A stretch of DNA of 64,000 nucleotides from Serinus canaria (lineage: Eukaryota > Chordata > Aves > Passeriformes > Fringillidae): NCBI RefSeq assembly GCF_022539315.1, contig NC_066319.1:28172093-28236092 (forward strand), given 5' to 3'. Every line of letters starts with the position of its first letter. Within the stretch, counting starts at the first letter, position 1. Shown here piece after piece: positions 48,857-62,925 of this stretch. The notes beneath the pieces are model-generated. The model worked only from the letters and a program-made list of their open reading frames with translations. It was not told the DNA's origin and did no database searches. The translations under genes and the position numbers were made by a program.

Positions 48857-51459
48857 GAGCTTTTTTTTTATTTTGGGAGATGACAGGGTCAGAGAACTTA
48901 GGTGACAGCTGGTAGCACCTTTCCATTTTGGAGCACACATCTCGTGGTCCCTGGGAGATTGGTGGGAGGCCCAGGACAGCAGAGCTGGCTTTGTGGGGCA
49001 CAAGACACAGAGGGGGGACACAGAGGCCTTGAAGGTGCTCTGTAGGTTCGGTGCAGCAGGGAGATGCATCACTCCCCTGCAGCACCAGCATTTCTAGGGA
49101 GTCCCGAATCCTGCTCCATCCACTGCTGTTGGAAGCATTTGTTTACCCTGATCATGGTTTAGCTGAGAAAGTCACATTTGGTGCTCATGTTTGAGCTTCT
49201 GTGTTCAACTGGAACGAGACTTGCTTCCTGAATAGAAGTAGTGATGTTGGAAAAGAGCGTGTCTAGCTGCTGCCGAGGGCTGGCTGGGGGGGAGTGGGAG
49301 CAGTCCAGGAGCCCTCAGTTCTGCCATGAGTGTGCAACATGATGCAAATTGGCTACCCCGTGTTGTAAATAGAAGGGTGTAGTATCCACCAGTGTGGAGA
49401 AGGAGACGACTGATGGGTATAGAGAGCCTTAGACAAAAGGTGCAGTACAGCAGTCTGGTTTCTTTTCCTTAAAGCCAAATATGAGTCCTGCTCTAATTAG
49501 TAGGTAGTGTAAGCATTGCTCAAATGCCCAAGGTAGGACAGACTGTAGTAATCCCACTGCTGAGGTCCTAAAGTGAGGGCAGTGGAAATGCAAGTAAGCT
49601 TCTGGTTTTTTGCATACCTCCAGTGTGCTGCTAGGCACATTTCAGGTCCTGTGTTTCATTTGTATAATTAACAGTATTTTTCTTCCTGCTTGGGAATTTG
49701 GTCAGGATATGGTTACAATAACTAATGGGTGACAGGGTGTGAGAGGGAAGGTATGTAGCCATCCTAACACCCCTCTGCGCTGCACTTGTTTTTGCAGAGA
49801 TCCTGCTCTTGCTTTGCAAAGATGCCACCTGACAGGATGGTACCTGGGATGGCAGATGCCATCATCAGGTGGGAATAGTGCTTTCTGCTGCCCTGGGCAG
49901 TGTGGGAAGCAGTCTTTGGCACCCAGAACAGGAGAGCACATGTGGAGCGGTACCAAGCACAGCCTGGATCTTGCACCATTCTGTGCTCCATAGGTTCTTG
50001 CTGGGCCAGTGTAGAGCAGGAGCTGCCCTGTCTGATCCAGTCAGACTGGAGCACACTATGTTGTTGGGAGTCATGGGCAGTTGTTCTGCATGGCAATCCT
50101 AGGATGCTCAAGGCACTGCTTTTCAGCTTGGCTGGCTTGGAGGAAGAAAAGAGGCACCCACGTATGAATCCACCCTTCCTGTTTCCTCTGCTTTCCTCTG
50201 AAACTGGTGGGTTTGAAGTCAGAGGAGGCTGGTCCAAGCTTGGCAGATGCTATAGTGTTGTAGGTTGGACAGGTAGAGAGATTGCTAAGGGCCTAGGCTG
50301 ACCTGCTTCTGTGTTGCGTCAGATCCCTTATTTTTAAAGGGTCTTTCCTGGGGGAGGCATCCCCAAGGCAGGACAAGGCCATAACAGCGTGTGTCAGCAC
50401 TTTTATTAGAAGCCAAGGGAAGATGTATTCCCTTTGCCAATATTTTCAAGTGAAGCACTATACAGATAAATGGTCTGTCTGTCAGGGTTTTGTTTGCTTG
50501 TTTTAAACAAACAGCATCAGTCTCCTCCCCTAAGCTTCCCCAATGACCAAGTGGCGTTGACAAATAGTTCCTTGTTCTTTGTTGCTGTCATGTTTCAGAT
50601 GCCTTTCATGTGCTTCACAGTTAAAAAGATGGCTTTGATTGCTGGCCATTTTTTTTTTTAAAACCAGGCAGTAATTTCTGATTCTATATTTAAAAAAAAA
50701 AGTGAAGGAAATTAAATTACAATGACAAAAAACATCTTCTTAATAGGGAAAAAAACTCTGTGAAGCCAGGAAATTGATAGTTGTGATGCTCCATCTACCA
50801 TCACCCACTGTGTTGAGGTATTGTGGCATAGATTAATGCTATTGTTGATTTACTGTTTAGATAACGGTAACTCCTAAAGGCATCAGCCTAGTTGGGGGCC
50901 CATGTTTCCAAGCACCATACAGATGTCTAGTAAATTACAGTGTTTGTCCTGAAGAGTTTCATGCATTGAGAAATACATGAGATGATAAGCTGTTCTTGGG
51001 GAACCTTTAAAACACCTGTATTGCTGAGCTCATGGTCCTGAATCTACTGATTTCAGTGATGTGGGGTTTGGGGCTGAAGAGGAGGCTCCTGATCATGTCC
51101 CTGCTTGCCTGCAGAATGAGATCCAGGAACCACCTCAAGTCTCCTGCATCTTCAGTGGGCTTCTGGGCTGCTTGAGGACTAACACGGTATAGACTGTAGC
51201 TGGCTTCTCTGCCTCCCCTCTGCCTTAAAGTTTTAAGTTGCAAGCTATGTTTGAGGGCCATCATGGATGTGAGTGTATGAAGTTCACCACGATGGCCTCC
51301 CAACCTCCCCACGAGGCACTTCTGTCACAGAGTTTTGCAGGAATAACAAAGCATGAGGTGTCAAGGATGTGTCATGCCTTTCTGAAGGAAGCACCACCAC
51401 CCCGTCTTGGTAGTGTCACAATGAGACCCAGGTGCCATTGTTCCTGCAGTACAGCATCA

Positions 51460-51620
51460 TAAAGTAATTAGCTTGCCCCATAAGACACATTTATAAATAG
51501 GTGATTATCATACCCCCATGCTCCTTCAACTCTCAATTTTCTGGTAATTCTGTCTTTAAATCTGCTTGCTGGAGCCTTTGATCACACAGCTGAGCTGTCA
51601 TTGATGTCTCTGACAGTTGA
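51460..51620. promoter_or_regulatory. Candidate regulatory motif cluster in presumed intron
   Basis: Within 160 bp there is a homeodomain-type AGTAATTAGC (51464-51473), a TCF/LEF word CTTTGATC (51576-51583), a CAGCTG E-box (51587-51592) and two MEIS-type TGACAG half sites in opposite orientation (51595-51600 and 51611-51616). The last four elements fall within about 40 bp. Clusters of this kind occur in developmental enhancers. No conservation evidence is available from one sequence. Confidence 0.3.
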
Positions 51621-54600
51621 CATCATGGGAGAGAAGGGAGCTTAGGGCTCTTAACATTTCTTTTATGACAGCTTGTTTTCTAATGAAACACTCCAATGAG
51701 GATTTTCCATCATAATAAAACAGGGAGCTCTTCCAGAGCACTCAGATTTAGGGAGAAGCTTCTGTTTCCATTCACTAGCAGATTATTTCAAGGCTACAAA
51801 ACTGAGCTTGCTCTGGTTGCTGCCTTCCTGCACTCTGCTGTCTTTTTACCTAAGCCTCCTAACTCAGGACAGCAGCAGAGACAGTCAGGTCAAGAGCAAT
51901 CAGAAATACTAAATATCCTATGCTGCTGGGCATGTTTTGCAACCAGTGAGGTGCCAAAGAGTTTTAAGAACTATAGACAGATGAGACTGCATTGCCGTTG
52001 CTTTCATCTCCTCTCTCCTAGGCTGGTACTTGGAGGCTGTCTCAAAGCAAACAGCAGCAACACTGAATAGAGTTTTAATCAAAAGAAATGTAGTGATGCA
52101 GGGATATACCTGAGAGAGGGCACTTAGATTTGACTGCTGAGGTTGTGTTGAAGGTGACATGTCCAGGAGTGAACGTGGGACTACAGTGCTGGCAACAGAA
52201 GGTGCCCTGCCAGTGCGTTCGTATGCTGCATGCTGGTGAAAGCTGGTTTTCATCCCCAGAGTAGGGGCAGAAGCAGGGAGGGTTAGAGCATGTCTGCGCC
52301 TCACTCTGCAGTCAGGCTGCAGCTCACTCTGGATGTGTCCTAGCTCACCTCGATGTGAATAGTGCTAGGAGAGAGTCTGTCAGAGGCCAGGCAAGCTGTG
52401 AAATCCACCACTGCCCCAGAGCCACAGCTCCGTGTGCACAAATTAGCGAAGGCAGCAGTGCCTCTGCCATGCACAGGTGAGGGTACTTAGAATACTGCTT
52501 CAGGTCTGAAGAACCTGTCCTTTTGCTCTCCATACTGTTTACTGTCAGGAAAATTTGTCTTGGGTGATTAAGACATGGATGTCTTGGTTTGCCAACTTGA
52601 GGGAGGCCTTCCTTGTTGGGGAGCAGTATCTTGATGTTGAGCTTCAAGTTCACCTTAATAAGCACCGTTATCCTCTTCTTTGGTTTTGGTTGGAATTAGG
52701 CAGTGACTCTTGAACACACATGTTAGTTGGGAAAAATGGAGACAGAGATATATCTCTGCCCTTGCGTTGCAGAATAAGGCTGTTCCATAGTCCAGGAGGC
52801 GTCACAGGATTCACTACTGCAAGAGGCAAACCTGCCTCTGCCCATGCAGCTGATGCACTTGCCACACTTGTCATCTGGGCCTTGTTTTCTGTAGCTTTCC
52901 CACCCTGGCTGCTTGTTTCTGCTTCTGTCCCACCCCTGCAGGATACTGGCACAATGGCGCGTGTGCCCAGGTGGTGGGTTCTGCTTGCTTTTCTGCCAAA
53001 CAGATTCCTGGTCCTTATTCATGCCCTAGCCATGCAAACAGTTATACCAATAAAAAGGGGAGAGCTAGAGCAGAGTGGTAACAAATGACCGGAGGTGGAA
53101 AATGTTCAGGTTGGCTTAAGAATCCCTGCTTCCACCTGTGAAGTTTCTACCTGAATTGCCTGCAGCAGTTAAGGCTTGGAGTTGGTTCAGCCTTGAAGTC
53201 CCTGCTTGATGAAACGGATAGTACTGAATGCAAATTAGCTGCAAAGAATCTAAGAGTGATGGGGTCTGCAAAGCACTTCTTAAGCTATTAAGAGGCACAA
53301 AAGGCAGGAAAAAATACAAAATAATTTTTAATATAAAATCTTCCCAGGGGTTGATCCTGATTAAAAAAAAATCAGAGAGTCTAGGCCAAGCTATTTCTCA
53401 GATGCAACATGCCAAATGGACTCACGTTTTTCAAGAAGAGAATAAAATGAGAACTTCCCCTCTGCTCTCAATTTTTTGAGTCCCTTGAAAGCTTCACACT
53501 ACCACTCAGCACTTCATCAACAGCCATCTCTCCATGTTGAAGCCTCCAGACTGCATTCCCTGGCAGTGCAAGTGGGAGCAGTGCCAACTGTTTTATTAGG
53601 TTTGCACCCACAAAACCCACTAGCAAGGGAGGACCTGACTCCTTGTCCCCATGGGACCGCAGTGGGCTCAGTTTGTGCTGCCGCCGTGTGGACTCTCACT
53701 TGGCCAGTGTGAGAGTCCTAGGGATGCTGCTGGCCTCGGTGCTAACAGGGCTCCATGTGAGGATCCAGGGACCAGAGTGAGGTAGAGCTCTCAGTGTTGA
53801 TGTCTTCAAGGTGTGAGGCAAGGTGGGTGTCTGTGTACTTTCCCTTTGTGAAGGATTCTGATGAGGGATAATGACTTATCATGCTTAATGCTGCTGCTTT
53901 TGCCCCAGCAGCCCCTAGACAAGAATGAGCCTTCCAAAGCTTGTGTCACAGGAGGCAAGCATGGGGAATGCTGCTGGAGTTAGCCATGATCAGGTATTCT
54001 CCTGTATGAGAATTTTGGAGATGGGTGGACTAGACATTGGCCTTGCACCAATTCCCACCCACTCGGACTTTTTAAGCCTCATTTTTTCCTTTCATTTTCC
54101 TTCCAGAGAAGTTTCAGGTTCACTTCTTCTAGTAAATGTTTCCTCTTCTCTTAACTTAAATAATCCATCTCCCCAAAGCTGACCTGACAGATGTTTCCCC
54201 TGCAGTGACCCTGTTCACACAGCACACTTCATGAAACCCTGGCTTCCATGGGGAAATGCAGCACCAGCAGTGACCCTGCTGGTGTCCCAGCTAAAAATAA
54301 AGCCTGTCCCTCCTGGCAGTGTTGGGGTTTGCTTTTAAGTAGGTAGGCAGTTTTCCCCATTGGCTGCAATGTGCTCTTGTGCCAGGCAGAAGGCACAGCT
54401 TAACCTTCAGAGCATGATGGAGCTGCCTTCCCTCTGGGGAATCACACCAGGAGACTGAAGGTGAGAAGATGCTCCGCTGCACTTGGTGCACCTACGTCAC
54501 TCCCAAAAATCTGCTGGCTTGCCTGCTGCCTGTCTAGATCCATCTCTGCTGTTTGTGTGTCCTAGTGAGTCACAAAGACCCATCCTTCCCCCAGCTGTGG

Positions 54601-57600
54601 CCTTTTCCCGCCTCTGCTTTTCCTTCTTAAGTATATAGATTTTTTTTCATGATTCTTAGTAACTGCCCCAACTCCTGACTTCCTGAAAAACTCCATGCCT
54701 TCTAGCTTCCCAGCATCGAGCTTCTTTTGGCTTGGTTGACCACCTCTGTCCCTCAGACCAAAGTTAATTTCCCAGCAAAGACTGAGGGAGGGGATGTGGG
54801 AGTTTTCTTGAGTTGTGCAGTATTCCAGAAACCTCATCTAATTACTGTTAAAAAGAGAACATGAAGAGGTGGTCTGGTCATAATTTGCAAGTATCTGTAT
54901 GGGAGCCAGCAGCTACTAGGTATGGTAGGCTTGGTGCAGTCAACCCTGATAAAGGGGTGGTGATCTTAGTAACTGGGTTTGGGAGAGACCACAAGGGTGC
55001 TGTGGGAGGAGGGGTCAGGGGGGCGATCCAGAAATGTTTCTATGTCTGCAGAGTGAAGAGTTTTTTTTGATACAGGCCTCAAATTCATAGAGTACCTATT
55101 TTATTCATTTGTCTGCTCATTGAACTCCCACTGCAAAATGGATTAGTTTCAAGGCTTTGTCTTGAAAAGTGACCATCATTCTGTTAAAGACGTTTTGTGC
55201 TTGTACTTTTACCTGTTCATGTCTCTGACTTGAATGCAACACTAATGGTGGCTCTGCCAGGGATAAGAGTCTTCCTAGCCATTGTTCCTCACTTGCTGGT
55301 GTTGGGGGACTGTTGCTTTTGTTTTGGCAAAGCATTTGCCTGTGACTTGTGACAGGTTTCCCAGATGACAGGAGCTGCTGTCATCAGTGTCTGGATGAGC
55401 TGGGTTCAGAGCACCACCACAGAAATATGGCTGGGCATGAGAGGCTTTCTGGGCTGAGGCAGGAGGGGTAGGAAGTGAGTGTTGAGTAAGGATGTGAAAC
55501 CAGGCTGTTTATTCCTGCCTCAACTGTTGCTCCAGTCAGTCCTTCATTAAAACTTGCAGCAAAGAGCAGGACCCAGCAATTTTCTTGTTGTAGCAGGGTC
55601 TTAGGAGAGATCTGGACTTGAAAGCAAGTTAAATGCATCTTAGTTTGAATTTTCTCTTTGCAGAAAAGGATGAAAAAATAATTTTTGCTGTCCCTGAAAG
55701 GGACTCAAACTCCTGAGTAAAACTAATAGAGATATGGGACTACCAGGATCCATAATGGAGGCTGTGCCTCTCAGTGGCAGGATAGAAGCTGTCCTCTCTT
55801 TTTGCCCTGGTGGCTTAAATAGATTGTACAGTGAGTGCTGCATGGGAGGAGTATGTTATCCAAGCACATTCATTAAGCCAGTGACTCCTGTTATTTTACC
55901 TCCAAGATGAGGCACTTCACGTGCTGATCCAAGGTGACAGTGGTGGAGGGGAGAGACTCTAAGCCTTGTGTGCTGCAGTCAGGGATTGTGGGGAGAAGGA
56001 GAATATTCTCTTTCTCTTGTGTGGTTTCAGTGCACTTGGCTGAAGTGGTCATCTCCCGTGACTCAGCTGCTGCTCCTGTTGGCAGGACTAGTTGTGGCAG
56101 ATTTGGGGCCAGCATGGAGTATTGGGAGGAGGGAAGGAACCAGGGCAGGATGGACAGGGATACAGTTGTATGGAGGAAGTAGGAAGATGCCCCCAGATGC
56201 TGTGGGTGATGTGGGTTGTGAAGAAGAAATAGATAAAGTTTTCCTTTTGAAGGTTTCTGTTGTATGAAATGTTGCCAAAGTTCTGAAGGCATCTCTTTCA
56301 ATAGAGTAAACTGGCTCTGCTGACTTGGGCTCACTGGATCTATGCTGGTTTATGCCAGAGAAAATCTGGTCTTAAGTACTCTGTCTCTCTTCTCTCTTGC
56401 CAGCCCTCCTCTGATGGTATGCAAATTGACTAGGCTGGAAAGACTCTTCTAGTTTTTAAGATGACTTTGTGTAAAAACAGGCTTTTAGAGGGGAGGGTCA
56501 AGGGCAAGGAGCTGGTGAAAGTAAGTGCTCTGAATACCAGGAGAATGCTATTTCTTCACTATGGAGATAAACGGCTGTATGATTATTATATGTGTTGCTA
56601 AAAAGTTCTTCTGATACATGATGTCCTGCGTCCAGTTTTCAAATGTTCTGCACTGGTATCTAAGTTAAGACTTGCTGACTGCTGGGAATTGGAAGAGTAT
56701 CATTGCAGGTGTGTTGGAAATCACAGAGGAGAAGTCTCATCCTTTTCAAAGAAAGCACTCTGTTGTATGCACTGCCCCCAGGCTGGCAAATGCGTATAGG
56801 TAATCTTGATTTTTTTGAATCTTCTTAGTGGACCAAGTAATGCATTTACCTGGCTTAGCCCTGTGACATCTGGGTATGGAATCTGCCTGACGGTCTCGGT
56901 AGGAGTCAAGAAATAACCTCATGTCTTTCTTTGGAGAAAACTGCAGTAGTCTCTTGTAGTCATCTGTTTGATTTTCTGCAGGAATTTTAAATCACGTTTA
57001 GGTGTCCAGTGGAAAATCTGTGATTTCAGTGAGTTCCAGGTATCCAAGTGGGTTAAAAGGAGCTGCTCCGTTAAGCCTCTAACCACCCTTTGAAATGTGG
57101 TCCTTTGCAACTCCTTTGGGGGAATATCTGAGGCACACTCAGACCACAGATGAGGCAGAGGAGGAAGGTAGCAAGGCTGTAATGCTGAGAAAGAAGGATG
57201 TGGATATTGAGGGTGTCTAGCTCCAGACAATATTTCAGATTACCTGCCCTTGGCAGGACAGAGCAGGGCAGCCAGCCAGCGAGGGCAGACCTGCAGTTGG
57301 AACACAAACTGTAAGGAAAAAGGTGAATCAACCTGTCTGGTAATTCTGTAGTGAAGAACAAATTTCTGCCTGTCTTTGCTATAGAGATCAGAGTGGCATA
57401 TGGCTTTATACAGCCCACAGGGAACGCCATCAGAGGGTAGGGAGGGAAGAAATGAAGGTGGGGCAGCAGATAGCCTGGAGACTGCTGCCACTTACTGTAA
57501 TTGCCGTAGCGGCTCAGCTTCCACTGTTTGTTGTCCATGTCATCTCTGCAATTACCATATGGTAAATATGACTTGAGTCTCTAGCAAATAACAGAGCCAG

Positions 57601-58394
57601 TATTAAAAAAGAATCTGTAAACTGCTAGTGCAGAAATGAACAAAGAGCAATAAACAGCCTGGACTTATGAAGAATGAATTAATCATTGTGGATGCAAGGG
57701 CTTATTTTTTTTAAAGCAGTTGCAGAATTAGCAGCTGAAAAAACACCAAAGGATTAAGATACCTAAATTGTCAATAAGAGAGATGTGGGGATATATGGCA
57801 GTAAAGGGTGAGGGTGCTGTGTGGAATCTTATTTGATAACTGTATTCAAATTGGGTGAATTTACAGGTTTTGGCACCTTCCAAGTGCAGTGGGAGGTATT
57901 TTGAGGATAACCCATAGCTCAGTGCATTTTTTGTGCCTCCTGCTGTGCTCAGATCTGCAGAAGCAGTGGGCGCGTTACAGTGTATTTCCCACATCTCAGC
58001 TGGAGACCTTGACTTTTTGGTTGAAACTCTGGAAATCCCTGCTTTCATTCTGCACATGGCAGTCATCACTGTGCTCCTTGTGCCAGTCCCACCGTGCTGG
58101 GGGTGCACAGCAAACGGGTCGAGAGATCTTAAAAAGTGAGCAACACTGTGAGTTTCCGTGTATCAGTCTTGATTTAACCTTTGTACAGTCCAGTATCTTG
58201 TGAAAACCTGCTGTACAGCAGAGCTGAGAGTCAAGTTTTCACTGCCCAGGTATGGCTTTCCTGCTCCAAAGAGGGCAGATGTGCTGTTGGTTTTGGTGAG
58301 AGCAGGCACTGAGCTATGGCTCCCCCAGATACCCGTCTGCTTCTGACTGCCTTGAAGATGGAGAATCAAGAGGAGATGAAGATAAATGATTAAA

Positions 58395-58800
58395 GGGCAG
58401 CCTGGGCTAATTTATAAAGATTAAAATAAATTTGTGTGCTTTGGCCAAAGAAAAGCTGTGGAGGAGAAGAGCTATTTACAAGTATCTGAAGCATGTAAAT
58501 CTCAGACAGGGAGGAGAATGGTTGAGAGTGCTCCAAGGACTCGATAATGAGAACTAGCAGCATAAATTTTCTTAATTTCATCCTAAATATAAGAAAGATG
58601 GCTAAAGCCTCCAAGATAAATTACATCATGGCGGAGTCTCTATGGGAAGTTGTGGAAATGCCATCACTTGGATAATTTAAAACTCAGCTGGACAAAGTAC
58701 TAGGAAATAATGGTCACAAGGGGAGGAAGGCAGTGGAAGTCCCTGAGGCATGGACCTAGCAGCTTTTCTGTCTCTGGTCTAGCTAACTCTGAAATAAATG
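58395..58800 (+). mobile_element. Ancient CR1/L3-like LINE 3' fragment
   Basis: Words typical of old amniote CR1/L3 3' regions occur in order: 'ctatttacaagtatctgaag', 'gggaggagaatggtt', 'aactagcagcataaattttc', 'ctaaatataagaaagatgg', 'gggaagttgtggaaatgcca', 'tcacttggataatttaaaac' and 'agctggacaaagtactag'. The copy is heavily mutated and the ends are approximate. No coding capacity remains. Confidence 0.7.
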
Positions 58801-59057
58801 AAATCTGTGCTAATTAGGCTGAGGGCTTTTCTAATATGACAACAACCACTTGCTTTTGTTGCAGTAGTAAAGATGCTTTCTGAAGTGCGACTTTCTTCTC
58901 TTCTCCCCTCCTGGTTTTCTGCCCAGTTTCCCACTTCACCATTTGCTGCTTCTGCCTCCATTCACCTTTTTAATATTTTCTTTCTTACTGAGCCAGGAAC
59001 AGGCCCTTCTGAGCAGACTTGTGGAGGGCTTATGATTTCTCTTTTGTGTGATGTGGC

Positions 59058-59083
59058 TTTTTTTTTTTTTTTTTTTTTTTTTT
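59058..59083. repeat. Poly-T tract, 26 bp
   Basis: An uninterrupted T run. No recognisable retroposon body lies next to it. Confidence 0.92.
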
Positions 59084-60494
59084 GCTGCATATAGACCAAA
59101 AACATCATAAATTTTGGTTTTATTTTTCCTTGAAGGAGAAGTTAAGAAATAAACAGGCTGTTCCAGAGGATGGGAACAGTGAGTGCCCCAGCTCCTGGAA
59201 TTAGCACTCAGCATGGCTTGCTGGTGGCTAAGGGCTCCCTACCTGCCTACTTGTTGCGCCAAATCCAGCGCATCATGTGGGTTTTGTTTGTCTCAAATAG
59301 GTGTTTTCTATCAGAAAACTTGTGTTTTACTTAACGAAGTCTGGATCTAAAGATGAGATATGACTACAACACCTCTTCTCTCCTTATGTACCATTTAGCC
59401 TGCCTCTGTGTGCAAATAACTATGGGCTCTGCGGCACAAGTGCACTGTTGACAACAAATCCTAGAGTCTTTAATTGTAACAGTAGCAGATCTGTCACCAG
59501 AATGCTAAAGAAATGTCAGAGTTGCTGCTGTCATCTGTAGGATGCTGTGAGTCACTAGGTGATAAGTTGCACTCTGATGGTGGCACCTGAACCAGCAGTA
59601 TAATATGTCTATGAAGCAGAAGCAGTAAATAACACACCCTGTGTGCTGCCATGGGCAGTACATAAAATGTCTTTCACTGACAAGAAGTTTTCCTCACACT
59701 GCTGAAATGTTTTTCCCTTCCCCTACTGCTCCCCAAATGGTCTTCACTACTCTTTATAAACCAGCAGGACAGTGTGATGGAAACCAGTGCCTTGAAGGCT
59801 GCAGCAGAGGAACCAGTGCCTGGCGCAACCCCGTGTGATGTCAGGTGCTCCATGTTGTCTCCTTAAGCTGCAGTCCATGGAAGAGGCAGGGGAACCACCG
59901 AGTGGGTGGCCAAGTAACTCTACTTCTTTATTTCTCTTAGCCTCCTAAACCTAAAAGGGAAGATTTTCAGCATCTTCACTGGCCCTTTCACATCATGAGC
60001 ATAAGTCTGGAGAATGTGGCTGAACCTTCCCTCTCATTTTGGGGCCATTCAGTGACTGGGAAGAATGGGGAGTTCACCTGTAATGGGATACAAGTGCCTA
60101 AAAGCTTTAGCTGTGTTTAGAGAAACTCCTCTAAATGTGTTGAAAAGACTGATCCTTGAAGGTCTGCCTCTAAATGTGCAATGGAGGCTTCCCAGTGACT
60201 TCTGAAAGGCTGCAACACTGACTTCTTGCCAAATGCACATGTGGTTGTCGCCGAGGCACTGCATTGAGCTCCAGGTGCAGTTTGTACACAGGATGAGTTT
60301 GCTCTGGGTCCCCGTGCACTAACAGCAGGATGTGGTGGTCACAAGCCGGCCTGGACCCCATAGCTGTGCTTAGTCTCTTACTATGCAGGTGACTGAGCCA
60401 CAGGCACAGGCTGACCAGAGATGTTGCTTTTGAATAGTCTCAAATATATTTTTTAATATGTTTTGAATGTATTCAAAAGCCAGCTGCATGTAGT

Positions 60495-60575
60495 CCTGTG
60501 CAATTGGCTCTAGGTGGCCCTGTTTGAGCCAGGGGGTTGAAGTAGATGGCTTCTAGAGATCCCTGCACCTCCTGT
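60495..60575 (+). mobile_element. CR1 LINE 3'-end fragment, sense
   Basis: The blocks 'ggctctaggtggccctgttt', 'gagccagggggttgaagtag' and 'atggcttctagagatccctgc' match the CR1 3' UTR in order. The terminal 'attctatg' repeats are eroded. It is a short dead copy. Confidence 0.75.
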
Positions 60576-62861
60576 GTGAACTGCCTGCTTGAAAGTCCTG
60601 GAAAAACAACAGTGAGATTGTGTAATATTCATGGAAAGAAAAAACCCTCGTCTATATCTGAGCAGATAATACTGCCTTTTAAGAAGGAGCATGCCCACTA
60701 CTAAAATCTGTATGTCAGCCTAAATACTAGATTTTGGGATTTGAATGTAAAAGAGGCTATGGTTCTGGAGGAAAAAAGAGCAACTCTTGCTGTCCTTCAG
60801 GTTGAGGAATCTCAGACATGGATGAGTACGGGGAGCAGAAGAGCAAACACACCGTGGCTCTGAAGGAGGCTGCACTACCACACGCCATAAATAAGGATGG
60901 CTCCCAAAGTGTGGCTGTGGCTGCCCACTGCAGGCTTTCTGCGGTGTCTGCCACCTTCTGGGCTTGCCTGTGTACAGAGCTGGGTTGCAGCTCTGCTATC
61001 CATATATCTGTCTATCCTATACAGACGTTTTCCAGGTCAGGTGTGAGCAAGGAAATAAAATGCCTGGCCAGTCAAGTGCAGTCAGTGGGATATTGGAAAG
61101 GGACAATTAAGTACAGGCATCTTTATGGATTAGCTATTTATGCTTCTGCTTTTCCAGGAGCATCATGGATACTAAAATACAGCAAAAACAGCATGGACTG
61201 GCTCCCCAGGGCAAGTTGAGTGTTTGGAGGTTGCTCCTAGCTGTATGCAGACTTGTGCTCTGCTTGGACCAGCCCCTGGGATCACCAAATGTAACTGGAT
61301 CTCATCACTGCAGCATTTCTATACGGAATTAGTAGACTTGAGTTGTTATGTCAATTAACACCCATTTACCATGTTAGAATGGTGGGTATTGCTCAAATTA
61401 GTAGAGACAGCAGCTTGTAAATATTAAAGACTTGCTAAGAGAGCTGGTAGCTTTTTTTATGGTAGGTTTTTTTTGCACCATCTTGAGCAAAAAGAAAAGC
61501 TGCTTTTGACACATACCAAGGGGATTAATCCATAGGCAGCTAGTTCTGGGCTTTGGCATGTTTACTGTGAAGTGCAAAGCAACAAGCGCCTACAGCTCTC
61601 TGCCATAACTTTTCCATGGAGCCGAACTGTGGGGATCTGTCATGGTCTAGACATGAGTTATTGTGCTGTTTCCCTCATAAAACCTAGCTGGTGCAGTAGT
61701 ACAGAGGTAAACTACCTATTTGCTGTGTCATAATCTGTGTAAAGTCAGCTTGGGCTCTTTGGTTGTGCTCGTTTCAGATAGGCAGGCATGTGCCATTAGT
61801 CTGACAGTTTAAGGCCGGGTCTGTGTTGGAAATGTGTACTTGTCAGACAAAATGAATCTGATTACACTGCTGTGGCCTTTGGCTTGCAGGTAAATCTTAA
61901 CTTGCATTCTGGATACTATTCTTGTAGTGATGAGCAAAGAGCTCAATAGCGTTTCAATGGAGAAAATTGAAAAATAGGCTTTGTTTTGTATTAAATATTT
62001 TGCTGTGCTTTTATGTTGGGGGAGGGAGGACCATGCAGTAGGTATAATACCTCCTCTGCAAAAAGTCAGTTATTTGTGTTCTTTGGCAAAAAGGCTATAA
62101 TTTCAATTTTAGCTCATGGTTGTAAAAATGCCTGTATATTCAATCAAAAAGCTTTTATGTGCTTTGGAACTGAGGAATGTGAAGTCGTGTTATTAAGCTG
62201 AGCCTTATTTCTGTCTCCCCCAGCTTTGGAGTGGGGCTGTGAGATGATGCTGACAGCGCTGCTGTATCTGCTCTGTGCTGGGACAGATGCTTGCCAAGTG
62301 CACCTTGAGCTGTCTCTGCCTGGCCCCAGTGCAGCACCCACGCCTGAGTGGGGCACACCACCTGCTGAGATCTAATCAGCTGCCCTTCCTGGCTGGTCTC
62401 AAGTCTGGGAGAGAGGATGTATGGCTGCAGATGTACTCCCATGTCTCATTTATTTGGGAGGTGGGAGGAAGAGGGGAAGGAGAGAGAGGTGCCAGAAGAC
62501 TTAATCTTATTTCCAGGTCAAATCCAAAGGCTTTTTTGATGGTTTAAGGGGCCTTTTGCTTAAACAAGAAATAATTAGGGACTTAGGGGGTTGCCTTTGG
62601 TTTTGTATATAATGAGCAGTGATACAGGAACTTGGTATGTGGAGGTTACATATCAGCCATCACTGTGTTATGTTGCCTCTTGATTTAATTTCTTGCAAAT
62701 GCTTCCTTTTGAAAATATCCTTACCTTTAGATTCATTATAGAAGTTGTATACAAACAGCCAAATGATAAGGGATCAGTATAGCCTTGCCAGCTTTATGCC
62801 AAATACAAATCTACAGGAGACAAACCATCAGTCTTCTGAAACTCAGCTATTATAAAATATC

Positions 62862-62925
62862 ATAGAATTGTCTCATAGAACCACAAAGGGTTTTGGGTTG
62901 GAAGAGACCTTAATTGTGACAAGTG
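62862..62925 (-). mobile_element. CR1 LINE 3' terminus, antisense
   Basis: The start 'atcatagaattgtctcatag', followed by 'gggttttgggttggaagaga' and 'cctt', is the reverse complement of a CR1 3' end with its repeated ATTCTATGA octamers. Similarity is lost after about 65 bp, so this is a very short 5'-truncated insertion or an eroded one. Confidence 0.85.
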
